Assembly (NCBI RefSeq): GCF_000430805.1
Contig: NZ_KE387260.1
Coordinates: forward strand, 172,385 to 236,384
Source of the DNA: Chitinilyticum aquatile DSM 21506
GTDB lineage: Bacteria > Pseudomonadota > Gammaproteobacteria > Burkholderiales > Chitinibacteraceae
Reading direction: 5' to 3'
DNA: 64,000 bases
This document shows positions 1 through 8,417 of the stretch, piece by piece. The translations under genes were made by a program, and so were the position numbers. The notes under the pieces were generated by a model. The model did no database searches. It was given only the letters and a program-made list of their open reading frames with translations, and had not been told where the DNA came from. Position 1 is the stretch's first letter; each line of letters begins with the position of its first letter.

Positions 1-1
1 C

Positions 2-1231
2 AGGCCAGCACCAGCCGCCCAACCGGCACTGCCGCCGGGCGGGCTGATGTTCGACCCGGAGGAATTCCTGCGCCCGCCTCCGCCACCGGTGCTGGACGCC
101 GACGAGGCCGAAGCGGCCGAGCCGGCAGCCGAGAACAGCCCAGCTCCCGTACCGCCAGCCACCGGTGCCGCGCTGTTCATGGACCTGCCGCTGCTTGATC
201 TGGATGCACTGAGCAGCCCCGTCGTGACAACTCCTGTCGCGCAGGAACCACCAGCCATCGAAGAGCCGCACGACATCACGCTGGCCTTCGACCTTGAGCT
301 GATGTCCCAGCCCGAGCCGGTCGCAACAGCACCAGCCAGCGATGAGCTCGCCATTGACTCATGGGGTATTCCACTAGAGCCCAACAAAAACGAAAGCTTT
401 AGCAACATACCCGAAGAAGTAATCAGCATTGACGCCTTCCCGCCCGGTGCAGGCCGCGCAGCGGTGGCCGAAGAAGACATCACGCCGCCGCCCGCACCGC
501 TGATCGAGGCCATCCCCGAAGCGGCTCCGCCCGTCACGCCAGCCTTCCCCGATCTGCCGCACGAGCATGAAGTGCTGGACGAAGGCTACTGGTCGCTCGG
601 CACACCGGACCTGCAGGACGAACCCGCCATCGACCTTGCCACGCCGGCGGATGCAACATCCGGCAGCGGTTTTCCCGCCATGCATGCGCCGGCCGCCACC
701 GCCGCCGCAGCCAGCCAGCTCGACCCGGCCTACTGGGCGCTGAATACGCCGGCGGAAACGCCACCGGCTGACGACGCCATGCTGGAACTGGCCGCCCAGC
801 GGATCACGCCACCGCCGCACGCTCCGAGGGAGGCCGACCTGCCGGCCATGCTGATCTGGGAAGACCCGGAAAGCGGCGACATCCTGAGCATCGAGCCCGG
901 CCCGGAAGAGGAAGATTTGCAGGCGCTGTTCGGCGAACCGCATCTGGATGACATGCCACCGCCAGCACCAAACGAGCCGGTGCGCCTCAGCGACGCCGAC
1001 GTGCAGGACATTTCCGCCATGGTCGGCGCGCACCTCGCCGTCGAAATCACGGCCGAGGTCGAGCAGCTCACGCGCCAGCACTTCGCCAAGCTGATGAGCT
1101 CGCTCTATGGCGACACGCTGCGCCAGCTTACCGACGCAGTCTGCAACGAGCTGGAAGCCAAAATCGGCGAGCGCATCGTCGCGCTGGTGCAGGGCGAACT
1201 GAAGGATCGCGGCCTGCTCGGCGAAGAATAA
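2..1231 (+). CDS. Acidic Pro/Ala-rich protein of unknown function (5' end outside window)
   Basis: The frame is open to the left edge of the window, so the true start probably lies upstream; the first internal ATG is at 47. The visible ~409 residues are rich in Pro, Ala, Glu and Asp and look disordered. Two copies of an L-D-x-x-Y-W-x-L-x-T-P pattern (near 560-610 and 718-755) suggest degenerate internal repeats. Only the last ~80 residues (from about 985) look folded: an amphipathic, probably helical segment rich in Glu, Leu and Val that could form a coiled coil. No signal peptide or enzyme motif is visible in the part seen. It sits about 200 bp upstream of valS on the same strand. I do not recognise the family. 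Confidence 0.75.
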   Translation, partial: RPAPAAQPALPPGGLMFDPEEFLRPPPPPVLDADEAEAAEPAAENSPAPVPPATGAALFMDLPLLDLDALSSPVVTTPVAQEPPAIEEPHDITLAFDLELMSQPEPVATAPASDELAIDSWGIPLEPNKNESFSNIPEEVISIDAFPPGAGRAAVAEEDITPPPAPLIEAIPEAAPPVTPAFPDLPHEHEVLDEGYWSLGTPDLQDEPAIDLATPADATSGSGFPAMHAPAATAAAASQLDPAYWALNTPAETPPADDAMLELAAQRITPPPHAPREADLPAMLIWEDPESGDILSIEPGPEEEDLQALFGEPHLDDMPPPAPNEPVRLSDADVQDISAMVGAHLAVEITAEVEQLTRQHFAKLMSSLYGDTLRQLTDAVCNELEAKIGERIVALVQGELKDRGLLGEE

Positions 1232-1393
1232 AATCGAAGAATTGCATGGATTCGGCCCTGCAAGCGCCGGCCAGGCAGGTCGTGATTTGCCACGTATATC
1301 CACGCAACCTTTTCCTTGAAAGGGCTGCAGGCGCATACACAACCATGTATCAATAACTCGCGCCTGATCGCTCCGGCTGCCAGCCTCACACGC

Positions 1394-1399
1394 TATAAT
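1394..1399 (+). promoter_or_regulatory. Possible -10 box upstream of valS
   Basis: A perfect TATAAT lies 36 bp upstream of the chosen valS ATG. No good -35 hexamer is found 16-18 bp upstream, so this is a weak promoter call resting on the -10 match and its position in the 203-bp gap before valS. Confidence 0.35.
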
Positions 1400-1434
1400 C
1401 TGCGGTTATTTTGCCATTTCCGCGACTTGAGCCC

Positions 1435-4254
1435 ATGAGCACAGCCCTCGACAACCTCGCCAAATCCTTCGAACCTGCCGACATCGAGCGCAACTGGTAC
1501 CCGCGCTGGGAAGGCGCGAACTACTTCTCGCCCAGCATGGACATGGATGCACCGTCCTTCTGCATCCAGCTGCCGCCGCCGAACGTCACCGGCACGCTGC
1601 ACATGGGCCATGCCTTCAACCAGACCATCATGGACGGCCTGACACGCTATCACCGCATGAAGGGCGACAACACGCTGTGGCTGCCGGGCACCGACCACGC
1701 CGGCATCGCCACGCAGATCGTCGTCGAGCGCCAGCTGGCCGCCGCCGGCCAGGAGCGCCACAGCATGGGTCGCCCGGCCTTCCTGGAAAAGGTCTGGGAA
1801 TGGAAGAAGGAATCGGGCGACACCATCACCCGCCAGATGCGCCGCATGGGTGCCTCGGTGGACTGGCGCCGTGAATACTTCACCATGGACGACAAGATGT
1901 CCAAGGCGGTGGTCGAAGCCTTCGTGCGCCTGTACAACGACGGGCTGATCTACCGCGGCAAGCGCCTGTCGAACTGGGATGCCAAGCTCGGCACCGCCAT
2001 CTCCGACCTCGAAGTGATCTCCGAGGAAGAAAACGGCAGCATGTGGCACATCAAGTACCCCGTGGTCGGTTCGGACGAATTCATTACTGTGGCCACCACC
2101 CGTCCGGAAACGCTGCTGGGTGACGTGGCCGTCGCCATCGCGCCGGACGACGAGCGTTATCAGCATCTGCTGGGCAAGCAAGTCGAATTGCCGCTGACCG
2201 GCCGCCAGATTCCGGTGATTGCCGATGAATACGTCGACAAGGAATTCGGCACCGGCTTTGTGAAGATCACCCCGGCGCACGACTTCAACGACTATCAGGT
2301 CGGCAAGCGTCACGATACCAAACTGATCAACGTGATGAGCCTGCAGGCGACCATCCTCGCCAACGCGCAGGTGTTCAGCTTCGACGGTACCCAGCACGAC
2401 GGTTTCGCGCTGCCGGCGGCCTACGCCGGCCTCACCACCGCGCAGGCACGCAAGGCGATGCTGGCCGATCTGGAAGCACAGGGCCTGCTGCTCGACACCA
2501 AGCCGCACAAACTGATGGTGCCGCGCGGCGACCGCACCGGCACGGTGATCGAGCCGCTGCTCACCGACCAGTGGTTTGTGGCGATGACCAAGCCGACCAA
2601 GGACGGCCGCAGCATTACCGACAAGGCGCTCGACGTGGTGAAGAACGGCCAGGTCGAGTTTGTTCCGGGTGACTGGGTGAACACCTACTACGCCTGGCTG
2701 AACAACATCCAGGACTGGTGTATCAGCCGCCAGCTGTGGTGGGGCCACCAGATTCCGGCGTGGTACGACGAAGACGGCAAGGTCTATGTGGGCCGCGACG
2801 AAGCCGAAGCGCAGGCACAAGCGCCGGGCAAAACGCTGCGCCGCGAAGACGACGTGCTCGACACCTGGTTCTCTTCCGCACTGGTGCCGTTCTCCAGTCT
2901 TGGCTGGCCGGAACAGACGCCGGACCTGAAAGCCTTCCTGCCGTCCTCGGTACTGGTTACCGGCTACGACATCATCTTCTTCTGGGTTGCCCGGATGATC
3001 ATGATGACCACGCACTTCTGCGACACCGTGCCGTTCAAGCACGTGTACGTGCACGGCCTGGTGCGCGATGCGGAAGGCAACAAGATGTCCAAATCCGAGG
3101 GCAACGTACTCGACCCGGTCGACCTGATCGACGGCATCGAGCTCGCCCCGCTGCTGGAAAAGCGCACCACCGGCCTGCGCCGCCCGGAAAAGGCACCGCA
3201 AGTCGCCAAGAAGACCGAGAAGGAATTCCCCAACGGTATTCCTGCTTATGGTGTTGACGCGCTGCGCTTCACCTTCGCTTCGCTGGCCTCGCTGGGCCGC
3301 TCGATCAACTTCGACGGCAAGCGCTGCGAGGGCTATCGCAACTTCTGCAACAAGATCTGGAACGCCACGCGCTTCGTGCTGATGAATGTCGAAGGCAAGG
3401 ACTGCGGTCTGGAAGCTGGCGCCGAGCTCGATTACAGCTTTGCCGACAAGTGGATTATCGGCCGCCTGCAACAGGCCGAAGCCGACATCACCCACGCGCT
3501 GGACACCTTCCGCTTCGACCTCGCCGCGCAGCAGATCTACGAATTCGTCTGGAACGAGTACTGTGACTGGTACATCGAGCTGGCCAAGGTCAGCACGCAG
3601 ACCGGCAGCGAAGCACAGCAGCGCGCCACCCGCCGCACGCTGATCCGCGTACTGGAAACCATCCTGCGTCTGACTCACCCGATCATGCCCTTCATTACCG
3701 AAGAGCTGTGGCAAACCGTCGCGCCGCTGGCCGGCAAGAAGGACACCGACTCGCTGATGCTCGCGCAGTGGCCGGTGGCGGATCTCTCGAAGGTCGACGC
3801 GGATGCCAACGCCACGGTGGACACGCTGAAGTCGCTGGCCTTTGCCGCACGTAACCTGCGTGGCGAAATGGGCCTGTCGCCCGCCGTGAAAGCGCCGCTG
3901 TATCTGGAAGGTGACGAGACGCTTTCGCAGTTCGTGGCGTACCTGAAGCCACTGGCCAAGCTGTCCGAAGTGCACATCGTCGCCAGGCTGCCGGAAGACG
4001 ACGCACCGGTCGCCGTCGCCGGGACCACGCGCATGATGCTGGTGGTCGAAGTCGACAAGGCCGCCGAGACGGCGCGTGTCACCAAGGAAATCGGCAAGAC
4101 GACCGACGCCCGCGACAAGCTGCTCGCCAAGCTGGAAAAGCCCGGCTACACCGACAAAGCCCCCGCGCACCTGGTCGAAAAAGACCGCGCGCAGCTGGCG
4201 GAGTTGAATGAGAAGCTGGCGAAGCTGGCTGCGCAGCTGGAAAAGCTGAAGTAA
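1435..4254 (+). CDS. valS: Valine--tRNA ligase
   Basis: Cytoplasmic class I aminoacyl-tRNA synthetase that charges tRNA-Val with valine and edits mischarged threonine. The 939-residue product has the HIGH-type motif HMGH at residues 56-59 within the typical N-V-T-G-x-L-H-M-G-H context, and KMSKS at about 550-554. The large insertion between them is the CP1 editing domain, and the Lys/Leu-rich C-terminus is the tRNA-binding coiled coil. Length is normal for bacterial ValRS. A TTG at 1411 would extend the frame by eight residues, but the ATG at 1435 gives the usual N-terminus. It is followed by a clear intrinsic terminator. Confidence 0.98.
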   Translation: MSTALDNLAKSFEPADIERNWYPRWEGANYFSPSMDMDAPSFCIQLPPPNVTGTLHMGHAFNQTIMDGLTRYHRMKGDNTLWLPGTDHAGIATQIVVERQLAAAGQERHSMGRPAFLEKVWEWKKESGDTITRQMRRMGASVDWRREYFTMDDKMSKAVVEAFVRLYNDGLIYRGKRLSNWDAKLGTAISDLEVISEEENGSMWHIKYPVVGSDEFITVATTRPETLLGDVAVAIAPDDERYQHLLGKQVELPLTGRQIPVIADEYVDKEFGTGFVKITPAHDFNDYQVGKRHDTKLINVMSLQATILANAQVFSFDGTQHDGFALPAAYAGLTTAQARKAMLADLEAQGLLLDTKPHKLMVPRGDRTGTVIEPLLTDQWFVAMTKPTKDGRSITDKALDVVKNGQVEFVPGDWVNTYYAWLNNIQDWCISRQLWWGHQIPAWYDEDGKVYVGRDEAEAQAQAPGKTLRREDDVLDTWFSSALVPFSSLGWPEQTPDLKAFLPSSVLVTGYDIIFFWVARMIMMTTHFCDTVPFKHVYVHGLVRDAEGNKMSKSEGNVLDPVDLIDGIELAPLLEKRTTGLRRPEKAPQVAKKTEKEFPNGIPAYGVDALRFTFASLASLGRSINFDGKRCEGYRNFCNKIWNATRFVLMNVEGKDCGLEAGAELDYSFADKWIIGRLQQAEADITHALDTFRFDLAAQQIYEFVWNEYCDWYIELAKVSTQTGSEAQQRATRRTLIRVLETILRLTHPIMPFITEELWQTVAPLAGKKDTDSLMLAQWPVADLSKVDADANATVDTLKSLAFAARNLRGEMGLSPAVKAPLYLEGDETLSQFVAYLKPLAKLSEVHIVARLPEDDAPVAVAGTTRMMLVVEVDKAAETARVTKEIGKTTDARDKLLAKLEKPGYTDKAPAHLVEKDRAQLAELNEKLAKLAAQLEKLK

Positions 4255-4261
4255 CCGATTA

Positions 4262-4286
4262 AAAGAGCCGCAACAGCGGCTTTTTT
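4262..4286 (+). terminator. Intrinsic terminator after valS
   Basis: Six-bp stem AGCCGC/GCGGCT (4266-4271 with 4276-4281), loop AACA, then six T residues. It begins 7 bp after the valS stop codon. Confidence 0.9.
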
Positions 4287-4343
4287 AGTAGTATTAGAGA
4301 GTGAATTACTCCTGTATGTAAACTTGTGCACTAGGAGGTGTTT

Positions 4344-4838
4344 ATGCCGATTCCATTGTTACTTATCGCACAAGCACTTGCTGCCGGAGGAACAATCGTT
4401 CCTCATGCTGCGGGGGGAATGATCGTAACTTCAAGCAGCGGATATGTAGCTGGTACTTACTTAAGCACTAGTGCTATTAGTACTTTGCTTGGTTTGGGCG
4501 GCACAGCTTTGGGCGCAGGAGCCACTCTCATTTCTGGTGCTGCATCAGCCATAATTGGCGGACCTGGAATTTTCGGTACCACAATTGGTGCATCAGGAAT
4601 TACAGGGATGCTAATGTCTGCCGGCATCATCTCATCAACCCCTGTCTGGGTACCGGTGCTGGCAATTGGGGGTGGCATAACATCCCTAGGTGCGGGTGTT
4701 TTTCTTTATCGATTACGGAAAAAAGCAGCCTCAACCCCTAAAGGGGAAGAAGCTCATTTTTCGGAGTTAGAAGCGAAATTCATTGAAAAACTCGTACAAT
4801 TTCTTGCCAAAAACAAACCTGGCGATGCAACTCTATAA
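4344..4838 (+). CDS. Small Gly/Ala-rich membrane protein of unknown function
   Basis: A 164-residue product. The start is set by a strong Shine-Dalgarno AGGAGG at 4333-4338, five bases before ATG 4344; an in-frame GTG at 4338 overlaps that site and is less likely. The protein is a run of hydrophobic, Gly/Ala/Ser-rich segments (residues ~3-110) with GxxxG-like spacing, then a clear membrane segment (~108-128) ending in a basic R-L-R-K-K stop-transfer patch. A charged C-terminal tail that is probably helical follows. Codon use is much more AT-rich than in valS and other neighbours, which suggests horizontal acquisition. It is followed by 1.3 kb of non-coding repeats. Glycine-zipper or bacteriocin-like pore formers look similar, but I cannot assign a family. 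Confidence 0.75.
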   Translation: MPIPLLLIAQALAAGGTIVPHAAGGMIVTSSSGYVAGTYLSTSAISTLLGLGGTALGAGATLISGAASAIIGGPGIFGTTIGASGITGMLMSAGIISSTPVWVPVLAIGGGITSLGAGVFLYRLRKKAASTPKGEEAHFSELEAKFIEKLVQFLAKNKPGDATL

Positions 4839-4923
4839 CTGACCATACAAGCGCCGTAGGGCGCAATTGCCGCAGGCATTGCGCCGAATGAGTCAAATCA
4901 AACAATATTTTCATTCTGAAAGC

Positions 4924-5196
4924 TGCAAGGTTTTCTGCGCCTGCGGCGCGGTGTTTGCATGCGCGTTCCGCCGCGCGCACGGGAAGGAGGCTTTGACTCG
5001 GCAAAGCCCCCTTCACCCGAAAGCCGAGCCCGGTCCGCCGGCCCTTCGGGCTGCCCTGCGATGCTCGCAATCAACATCGCGGGTTCGAAACTCGCCCTTC
5101 GGGCTCAAACATCTCACCCGCGAAACCCTGTTGATCGCTGTGCTTCTCGGCGGCTGCGAGGGCATCGCGTGCTAAATGCATCCCGGCATACCCATG
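4924..5196 (+). repeat. Long intergenic repeat, copy 1
   Basis: This 273-bp block matches 5375-5647 without indels (constant offset 451 bp) and with only scattered substitutions. It contains a hairpin of the form GAAGG-AGGCTTTG...CAAAGCC-CCCTTC near 4983-5017 and a GC-rich palindromic core. Similarity continues upstream to about 4855. Confidence 0.85.
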
Positions 5197-5197
5197 C

Positions 5198-5246
5198 AGC
5201 GATAAGGCCATAGCCAAATATCTTTAATGGCTGCAACCATATACCC
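5198..5246. repeat. 49-bp dyad element, copy A
   Basis: Aligns without gaps to the 49-bp family. AGCC is at element positions 15-18, GGCT at 32-35 and ATACCC at 44-49; the left arm is degenerate (AGCGATA instead of GGGTATA). It is embedded in the first unit of the tandem duplication. Confidence 0.75.
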
Positions 5247-5374
5247 AGAAGGACAGCCGCAATCATGTCGGGCTTCATTTCATTCACCGCGTACGGCGCA
5301 CTCGTAGGGCGTCAATGAGCGAAGCGAATTGCGCCGCATGAATCACATCAAACCGCTGCGTTCAATCTGAAGCC

Positions 5375-5647
5375 TGCAAGGTTTTCTGCGCCTGCGGCGC
5401 GGTGTTTGCATGCGCGTTCCGCCGCGCGCACGGGAAGGAGGCTTTGTCTCGGCAAAGCCCCCTTCACCCGAAAGCCGAGCCCGCTCCGCCGCCCCTTCGG
5501 GGTGCCCTGCGATGCTCGCAATCAACAGCGCGGGTTCGAAACTCGCCCTTCGGGCTCAAACATCTCACCCGCGAAACCCTGTTGATCGCTGCGCTTCTCG
5601 GCGGCTGCGAGGGCATCGCGTGCTAAACACATCCCGGCATACCCATG
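5375..5647 (+). repeat. Long intergenic repeat, copy 2
   Basis: Direct copy of 4924-5196 at a fixed 451-bp offset. The differences are point substitutions, such as in the Pro-like GC-rich core around 5487-5510. Together with copy 1 it forms a tandem duplication. Confidence 0.85.
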
Positions 5648-5648
5648 T

Positions 5649-5697
5649 AGTGATAAGCCCACAGCCAAATACCTTAAAGGGCTTCAGCTATATACCT
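5649..5697. repeat. 49-bp dyad element, copy B
   Basis: Same offset (451 bp) from copy A as the surrounding repeat, so it was duplicated with it. AGCC at positions 15-18 and GGCT at 32-35 are kept. The ends read AGTGATA and TATACCT, so both arms are partly degraded. Confidence 0.7.
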
Positions 5698-5817
5698 ATC
5701 GAAGTAAGATGGGTTGAGCGATAGCAAAATCCAACAGGACAGTCGCAATCATGCTGGGCTTCATTGCATTCAGCCCAACGAATCACCTCACAGCCAATTA
5801 GCACGCCCCGCCCTGAA

Positions 5818-6049
5818 GCCGCCGAGAAGCGCAGCAAGCCGCAGGGTTTCGCGGGTGAGATGTTTGAGGGCGAAGCCCGAGTTTCGAACCCGCGCTGTGA
5901 CTTGCGAGCATCGCAGGGCAGCCCGAAGGGCCGGCGGACCGGGCTCGCCTTTTCTTTGGTTCGTTTCTTTTGGCGAGGCAAAAGAAATGAACCCGTCCGC
6001 CGGGCGGAACCGGAATGAAAACACCGTGCCGCAGGCACATAAAACCTGT
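5818..6049 (-). repeat. Long intergenic repeat, copy 3 (inverted, partial)
   Basis: Reverse complement of the block at about 4926-5156. The conserved core is kept, but the hairpin module has been replaced by an unrelated stem (TTTCTTTTG...CAAAAGAAA, about 5963-5989) at the corresponding position. This suggests a repeat family with interchangeable hairpins. Confidence 0.75.
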
Positions 6050-6114
6050 CGCTAGCCGAGTTAACCGTAGCGAGTCTCCCAAGCGCGTGGGCGGCCCCGT
6101 CCCCCCGCCGGCAA

Positions 6115-6489
6115 TCATCCACCGCCCGGCTCTGCCACTCCAATGAGGGTGACGGCAAAGGGCGGGGTGCTGCCGCGCCTGATTTTCAGATGCAGCGGCA
6201 GGCCGGGCTTGGCGGGCACCGCGTCTTCCAGTGCACTGGCCTTGCTGCCGGCCACCCGGATGCCCTGTACTTCGATGATCTGGTCACCCTTCTGCAGGCC
6301 TCGGGCGGCGGCGGGGGAATCGCGGTCGATGCCTTCGATGGTCAGCGAACGCACGGTCGGGTTCAGGATGTTGACGCCTTCGGTCTCAGCGGAAACGTCA
6401 AAGCCGAACCAGGCATTTTCAGCCGCGAGGCCGACGCCGGGCAAGCCGAGCAGCAGAATCAGGGCAAGGGTGAATGCATGGCGACGCAT
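6115..6489 (-). CDS. Secreted single-PDZ-domain protein
   Basis: A 124-residue protein with an N-terminal signal peptide (basic M-R-R-H, a hydrophobic Leu-rich stretch, likely cleavage after L-A-A around residue 23). One PDZ-like domain covers about residues 40-118. Recognisable features are S-P-A-A-x-x-x-G-L-x-x-G-D-x-I, then a V-x-G-I-x-V strand and a C-terminal L-x-I-x-R-G strand. PDZ domains of this kind bind exposed C-termini, and in DegP/HtrA-type proteins they are fused to a protease. No protease domain is present here, so this is probably a periplasmic adaptor or a stand-alone PDZ protein. It is divergent from the gene at 6699. Confidence 0.85.
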   Translation of the reverse strand: MRRHAFTLALILLLGLPGVGLAAENAWFGFDVSAETEGVNILNPTVRSLTIEGIDRDSPAAARGLQKGDQIIEVQGIRVAGSKASALEDAVPAKPGLPLHLKIRRGSTPPFAVTLIGVAEPGGG

Positions 6490-6698
6490 CGTGTGGGCTC
6501 CTTCAGGGAAGCAATCAGGATGGCTCGCAGCTTAGGCGGCGAGCCCGCTGGCAAGCTGTTAGAAAATGTGAAAAAGCGTAGCCAGCCTGTGGCCTGCTCC
6601 GGCGCGGGCATGCGCTGCATCAAGCTCCGGCCGCGCGCCGTCAACGCCGGCGATGCCCGGCGGTAAGATGGGCGCATCGCCGCTGTCATTGCTCCCCC

Positions 6699-7160
6699 AT
6701 GTCTCTGCACTACCTTTTCGTTCTTGCAGTCATCCTGCTGCTGGCCTGGGCCAATCTGGCGGGCCGCACCTGGTGCGCATCGCGCCGGCGTTCGCGCACC
6801 TGCATCGCGGTGCCGCCGACTGCTGCCTTCCTGCCGCTGCTGGAGGACTGGTGCGGGCGGTATGGCTATGCGCTGCAGCACCGTGACGACGGGCGGCACG
6901 TCTATCAGCGCGGGCATGGCTTCTGGTTCGGCGCGGCGCGACTGGAAGCACGACGAGTCCGGGGTGGCTGGCAGCTGGAAGCGTATGTCCGCCTGAGCGC
7001 CGGCCTTTTCACGGCCGAACTGGCGCTGGATGAAGCGGTACGACATCCGCTCGGCAAGGAGGGCAATTCGGTCGAGATTCTTCCCGTCGCGATGCTGAAC
7101 GAGCGCCGGCTGGAGCTCAACCGCCTGCTGCAGGCCCTTGGCGCACCGCTGCTGGCCTGA
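6699..7160 (+). CDS. Membrane-anchored protein of unknown function (paralogue 1)
   Basis: A 153-residue protein with one N-terminal membrane segment (about residues 4-20) and a soluble remainder, probably cytoplasmic given the following Arg-rich C-A-S-R-R-R-S-R stretch. It aligns over most of its length with the product of 7186-7635. The shared pattern is membrane anchor, V/I-x-P followed by L-x-x-W-x-x-x-x-G-Y-A, an R-L-(E/Q) strand, W-Q-(L/V)-E-A-(Y/W), and a C-terminal N-x-L-L-Q-x-L helix. The two genes are 25 bp apart and look like a tandem duplication. Family unknown. Confidence 0.75.
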   Translation: MSLHYLFVLAVILLLAWANLAGRTWCASRRRSRTCIAVPPTAAFLPLLEDWCGRYGYALQHRDDGRHVYQRGHGFWFGAARLEARRVRGGWQLEAYVRLSAGLFTAELALDEAVRHPLGKEGNSVEILPVAMLNERRLELNRLLQALGAPLLA

Positions 7161-7185
7161 GCACGACATTCACCGGAAAACCGCC

Positions 7186-7635
7186 ATGCCCGATACCGAC
7201 CTGTTCGCCCTCCTGAATGTCCTGATTGTTCTCGTGCTGCTGCCGCTCATTGTCTGGGCAACGCTGCTTGCCCTGCGCGCGGCCTTGCGCGGCAGCAAGG
7301 CACGCAGCGTATTCCTGATCGCGCCGCACGATGATTTCGGTGCAAGGCTGGAGCGCTGGAGCCGGGCGCACGGCTATGCCGCCGCGCGGACCGCCGACGG
7401 CATCATCCACCTGCAGCAGGAGCAGGACAATGAACTCAAGGCCATGCCGCGCCTGCAGATTTACCGGCTTGAAACGCGCTGGCAGGTCGAGGCATGGCTG
7501 GATTTTTACGTGCCACTGGCACGCTGCGAGATCGCACCGGATACCGCAAACCGGCTGGGGCGCTACCTGTGCCGGGCATTCCGGACCGAAGTCAACCTGC
7601 TGCTGCAATTGCTCGAACACCCGGAAATGCCCTGA
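7186..7635 (+). CDS. Membrane-anchored protein of unknown function (paralogue 2)
   Basis: A 149-residue protein with an N-terminal membrane segment (about residues 6-28, Leu/Val-rich) and a soluble domain homologous to its upstream neighbour (see 6699-7160). The ATG at 7186 is chosen because it puts the hydrophobic anchor at the N-terminus; an ATG at 7138 would overlap the upstream gene. Family unknown. Confidence 0.75.
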   Translation: MPDTDLFALLNVLIVLVLLPLIVWATLLALRAALRGSKARSVFLIAPHDDFGARLERWSRAHGYAAARTADGIIHLQQEQDNELKAMPRLQIYRLETRWQVEAWLDFYVPLARCEIAPDTANRLGRYLCRAFRTEVNLLLQLLEHPEMP

Positions 7636-7726
7636 ACCATGAACCGTACATGGCACCACTACGAGTTGCGCTACAATTTTCCAGCCCGTCGTCGCCCCAT
7701 GACAGGCACGCGCAGGAGAAACCGGC

Positions 7727-8236
7727 ATGGCAGTGCCGCATAACAAACAGGCTTTGCTGGATGCCATCCTCCTGAATTACCGGCGGCTGGCCACTGATCT
7801 CGCTACCGTACCTCCAGCCCGCGCCCGCGAAGCGACGCTGCCTGGTCATGCCGCCGGCACGCTGATGAGCGTAGCCGATCTGGTCGCTTACCTGCTGGGC
7901 TGGCAACTGCTGGTACTGAAATGGTGCGAAGCCGGCGACAAGGGCCTGCACGCCGACTTGCCCGAAACGGGCTACAAGTGGAACGAACTCGGGCGGCTGG
8001 CGCAGAAATTTTATGCTGACCACGCTCACCTGCCGTATCCCGCCCTGCTGCGGCAGTTCGACGACGCTCACGCGCGCATCGTGGCCCGGGTGGAAAGGGA
8101 AAGCAATGCCACGCTCTATGGCACGCCCTGGTATGGCAAGCACACGCTCGGCCGGATGATCCAGCTAAACACCTCGTCACCGTATGCCAATGCCCGCACC
8201 CGACTGCGGCAGTGGATGAAAACCCAGGGGCTGTGA
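7727..8236 (+). CDS. ClbS/DfsB family four-helix bundle protein
   Basis: A 169-residue, mostly helical cytoplasmic protein. Its N-terminal half resembles DinB-like bundles (K-x-x-L-L-D-A-I, then D-L-V-A-Y-L-L-G-W). It ends in the characteristic N-T-x-S-P-Y-x-N-A-R-T-R-(L/I)-R-x-W segment of the ClbS/DfsB family. ClbS is a cyclopropane hydrolase that protects colibactin producers from their own toxin; DfsB-type proteins are found widely with uncertain roles. No colibactin-like biosynthetic genes are nearby, so a role in xenobiotic or toxin resistance is inference only. It stands alone, with 91 bp upstream. Confidence 0.85.
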   Translation: MAVPHNKQALLDAILLNYRRLATDLATVPPARAREATLPGHAAGTLMSVADLVAYLLGWQLLVLKWCEAGDKGLHADLPETGYKWNELGRLAQKFYADHAHLPYPALLRQFDDAHARIVARVERESNATLYGTPWYGKHTLGRMIQLNTSSPYANARTRLRQWMKTQGL

Positions 8237-8305
8237 AGCTGAATGCCCGTAGGCGGGTGGTGCCGGCATTGCATCGCCAGACGGCATGCCAGAGAATGAA
8301 GTGGC

Positions 8306-8369
8306 AAATCCGTGAACTGCATTGCGGCCACATTATCGGCAGCCCAGTGCAGCTGCAGCCTCGCCCGTG
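8306..8369 (+). repeat. Direct repeat: duplicated 5' fragment of the gene at 11534
   Basis: Bases 8306-8345 match 11528-11567 at 39 of 40 positions, and weaker similarity continues to about 8369. In the second location this sequence spans the GTG start and signal sequence of a gene. Here the equivalent frame runs only to a stop near 8440, so this is a remnant. The pair brackets the autotransporter gene. Confidence 0.85.
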
Positions 8370-8417
8370 TCATGAGCACCGCTGCAGCCTCCAGCGACAA
8401 ATTGCCAGCCCCCCCCC

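Larger units (their letters stand above)
4839..6114. other. Gene-free repeat region
   Basis: About 1.28 kb with no credible gene. It contains a tandem duplication with a period of 451 bp (first unit around 4855-5303, second from 5304), a third inverted and partial copy at 5818-6049, and two copies of the 49-bp dyad element. Short open frames here repeat between units and lie inside hairpin-rich DNA, so I treat them as non-coding. A GGGTTGAG...CAACCC-type inverted repeat lies around 5711-5780. Confidence 0.75.

Noticed and set aside
1393..4170. Very long open frame antisense to valS
   Set aside because: It mirrors the codon pattern of the GC-rich valS gene, whose own frame encodes a complete, recognisable synthetase. 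The antisense product resembles no family.
4867..5724. Several 70-100-codon frames inside the long repeats
   Set aside because: They recur because the DNA repeats, run through hairpins, and have no Shine-Dalgarno or protein-like composition.
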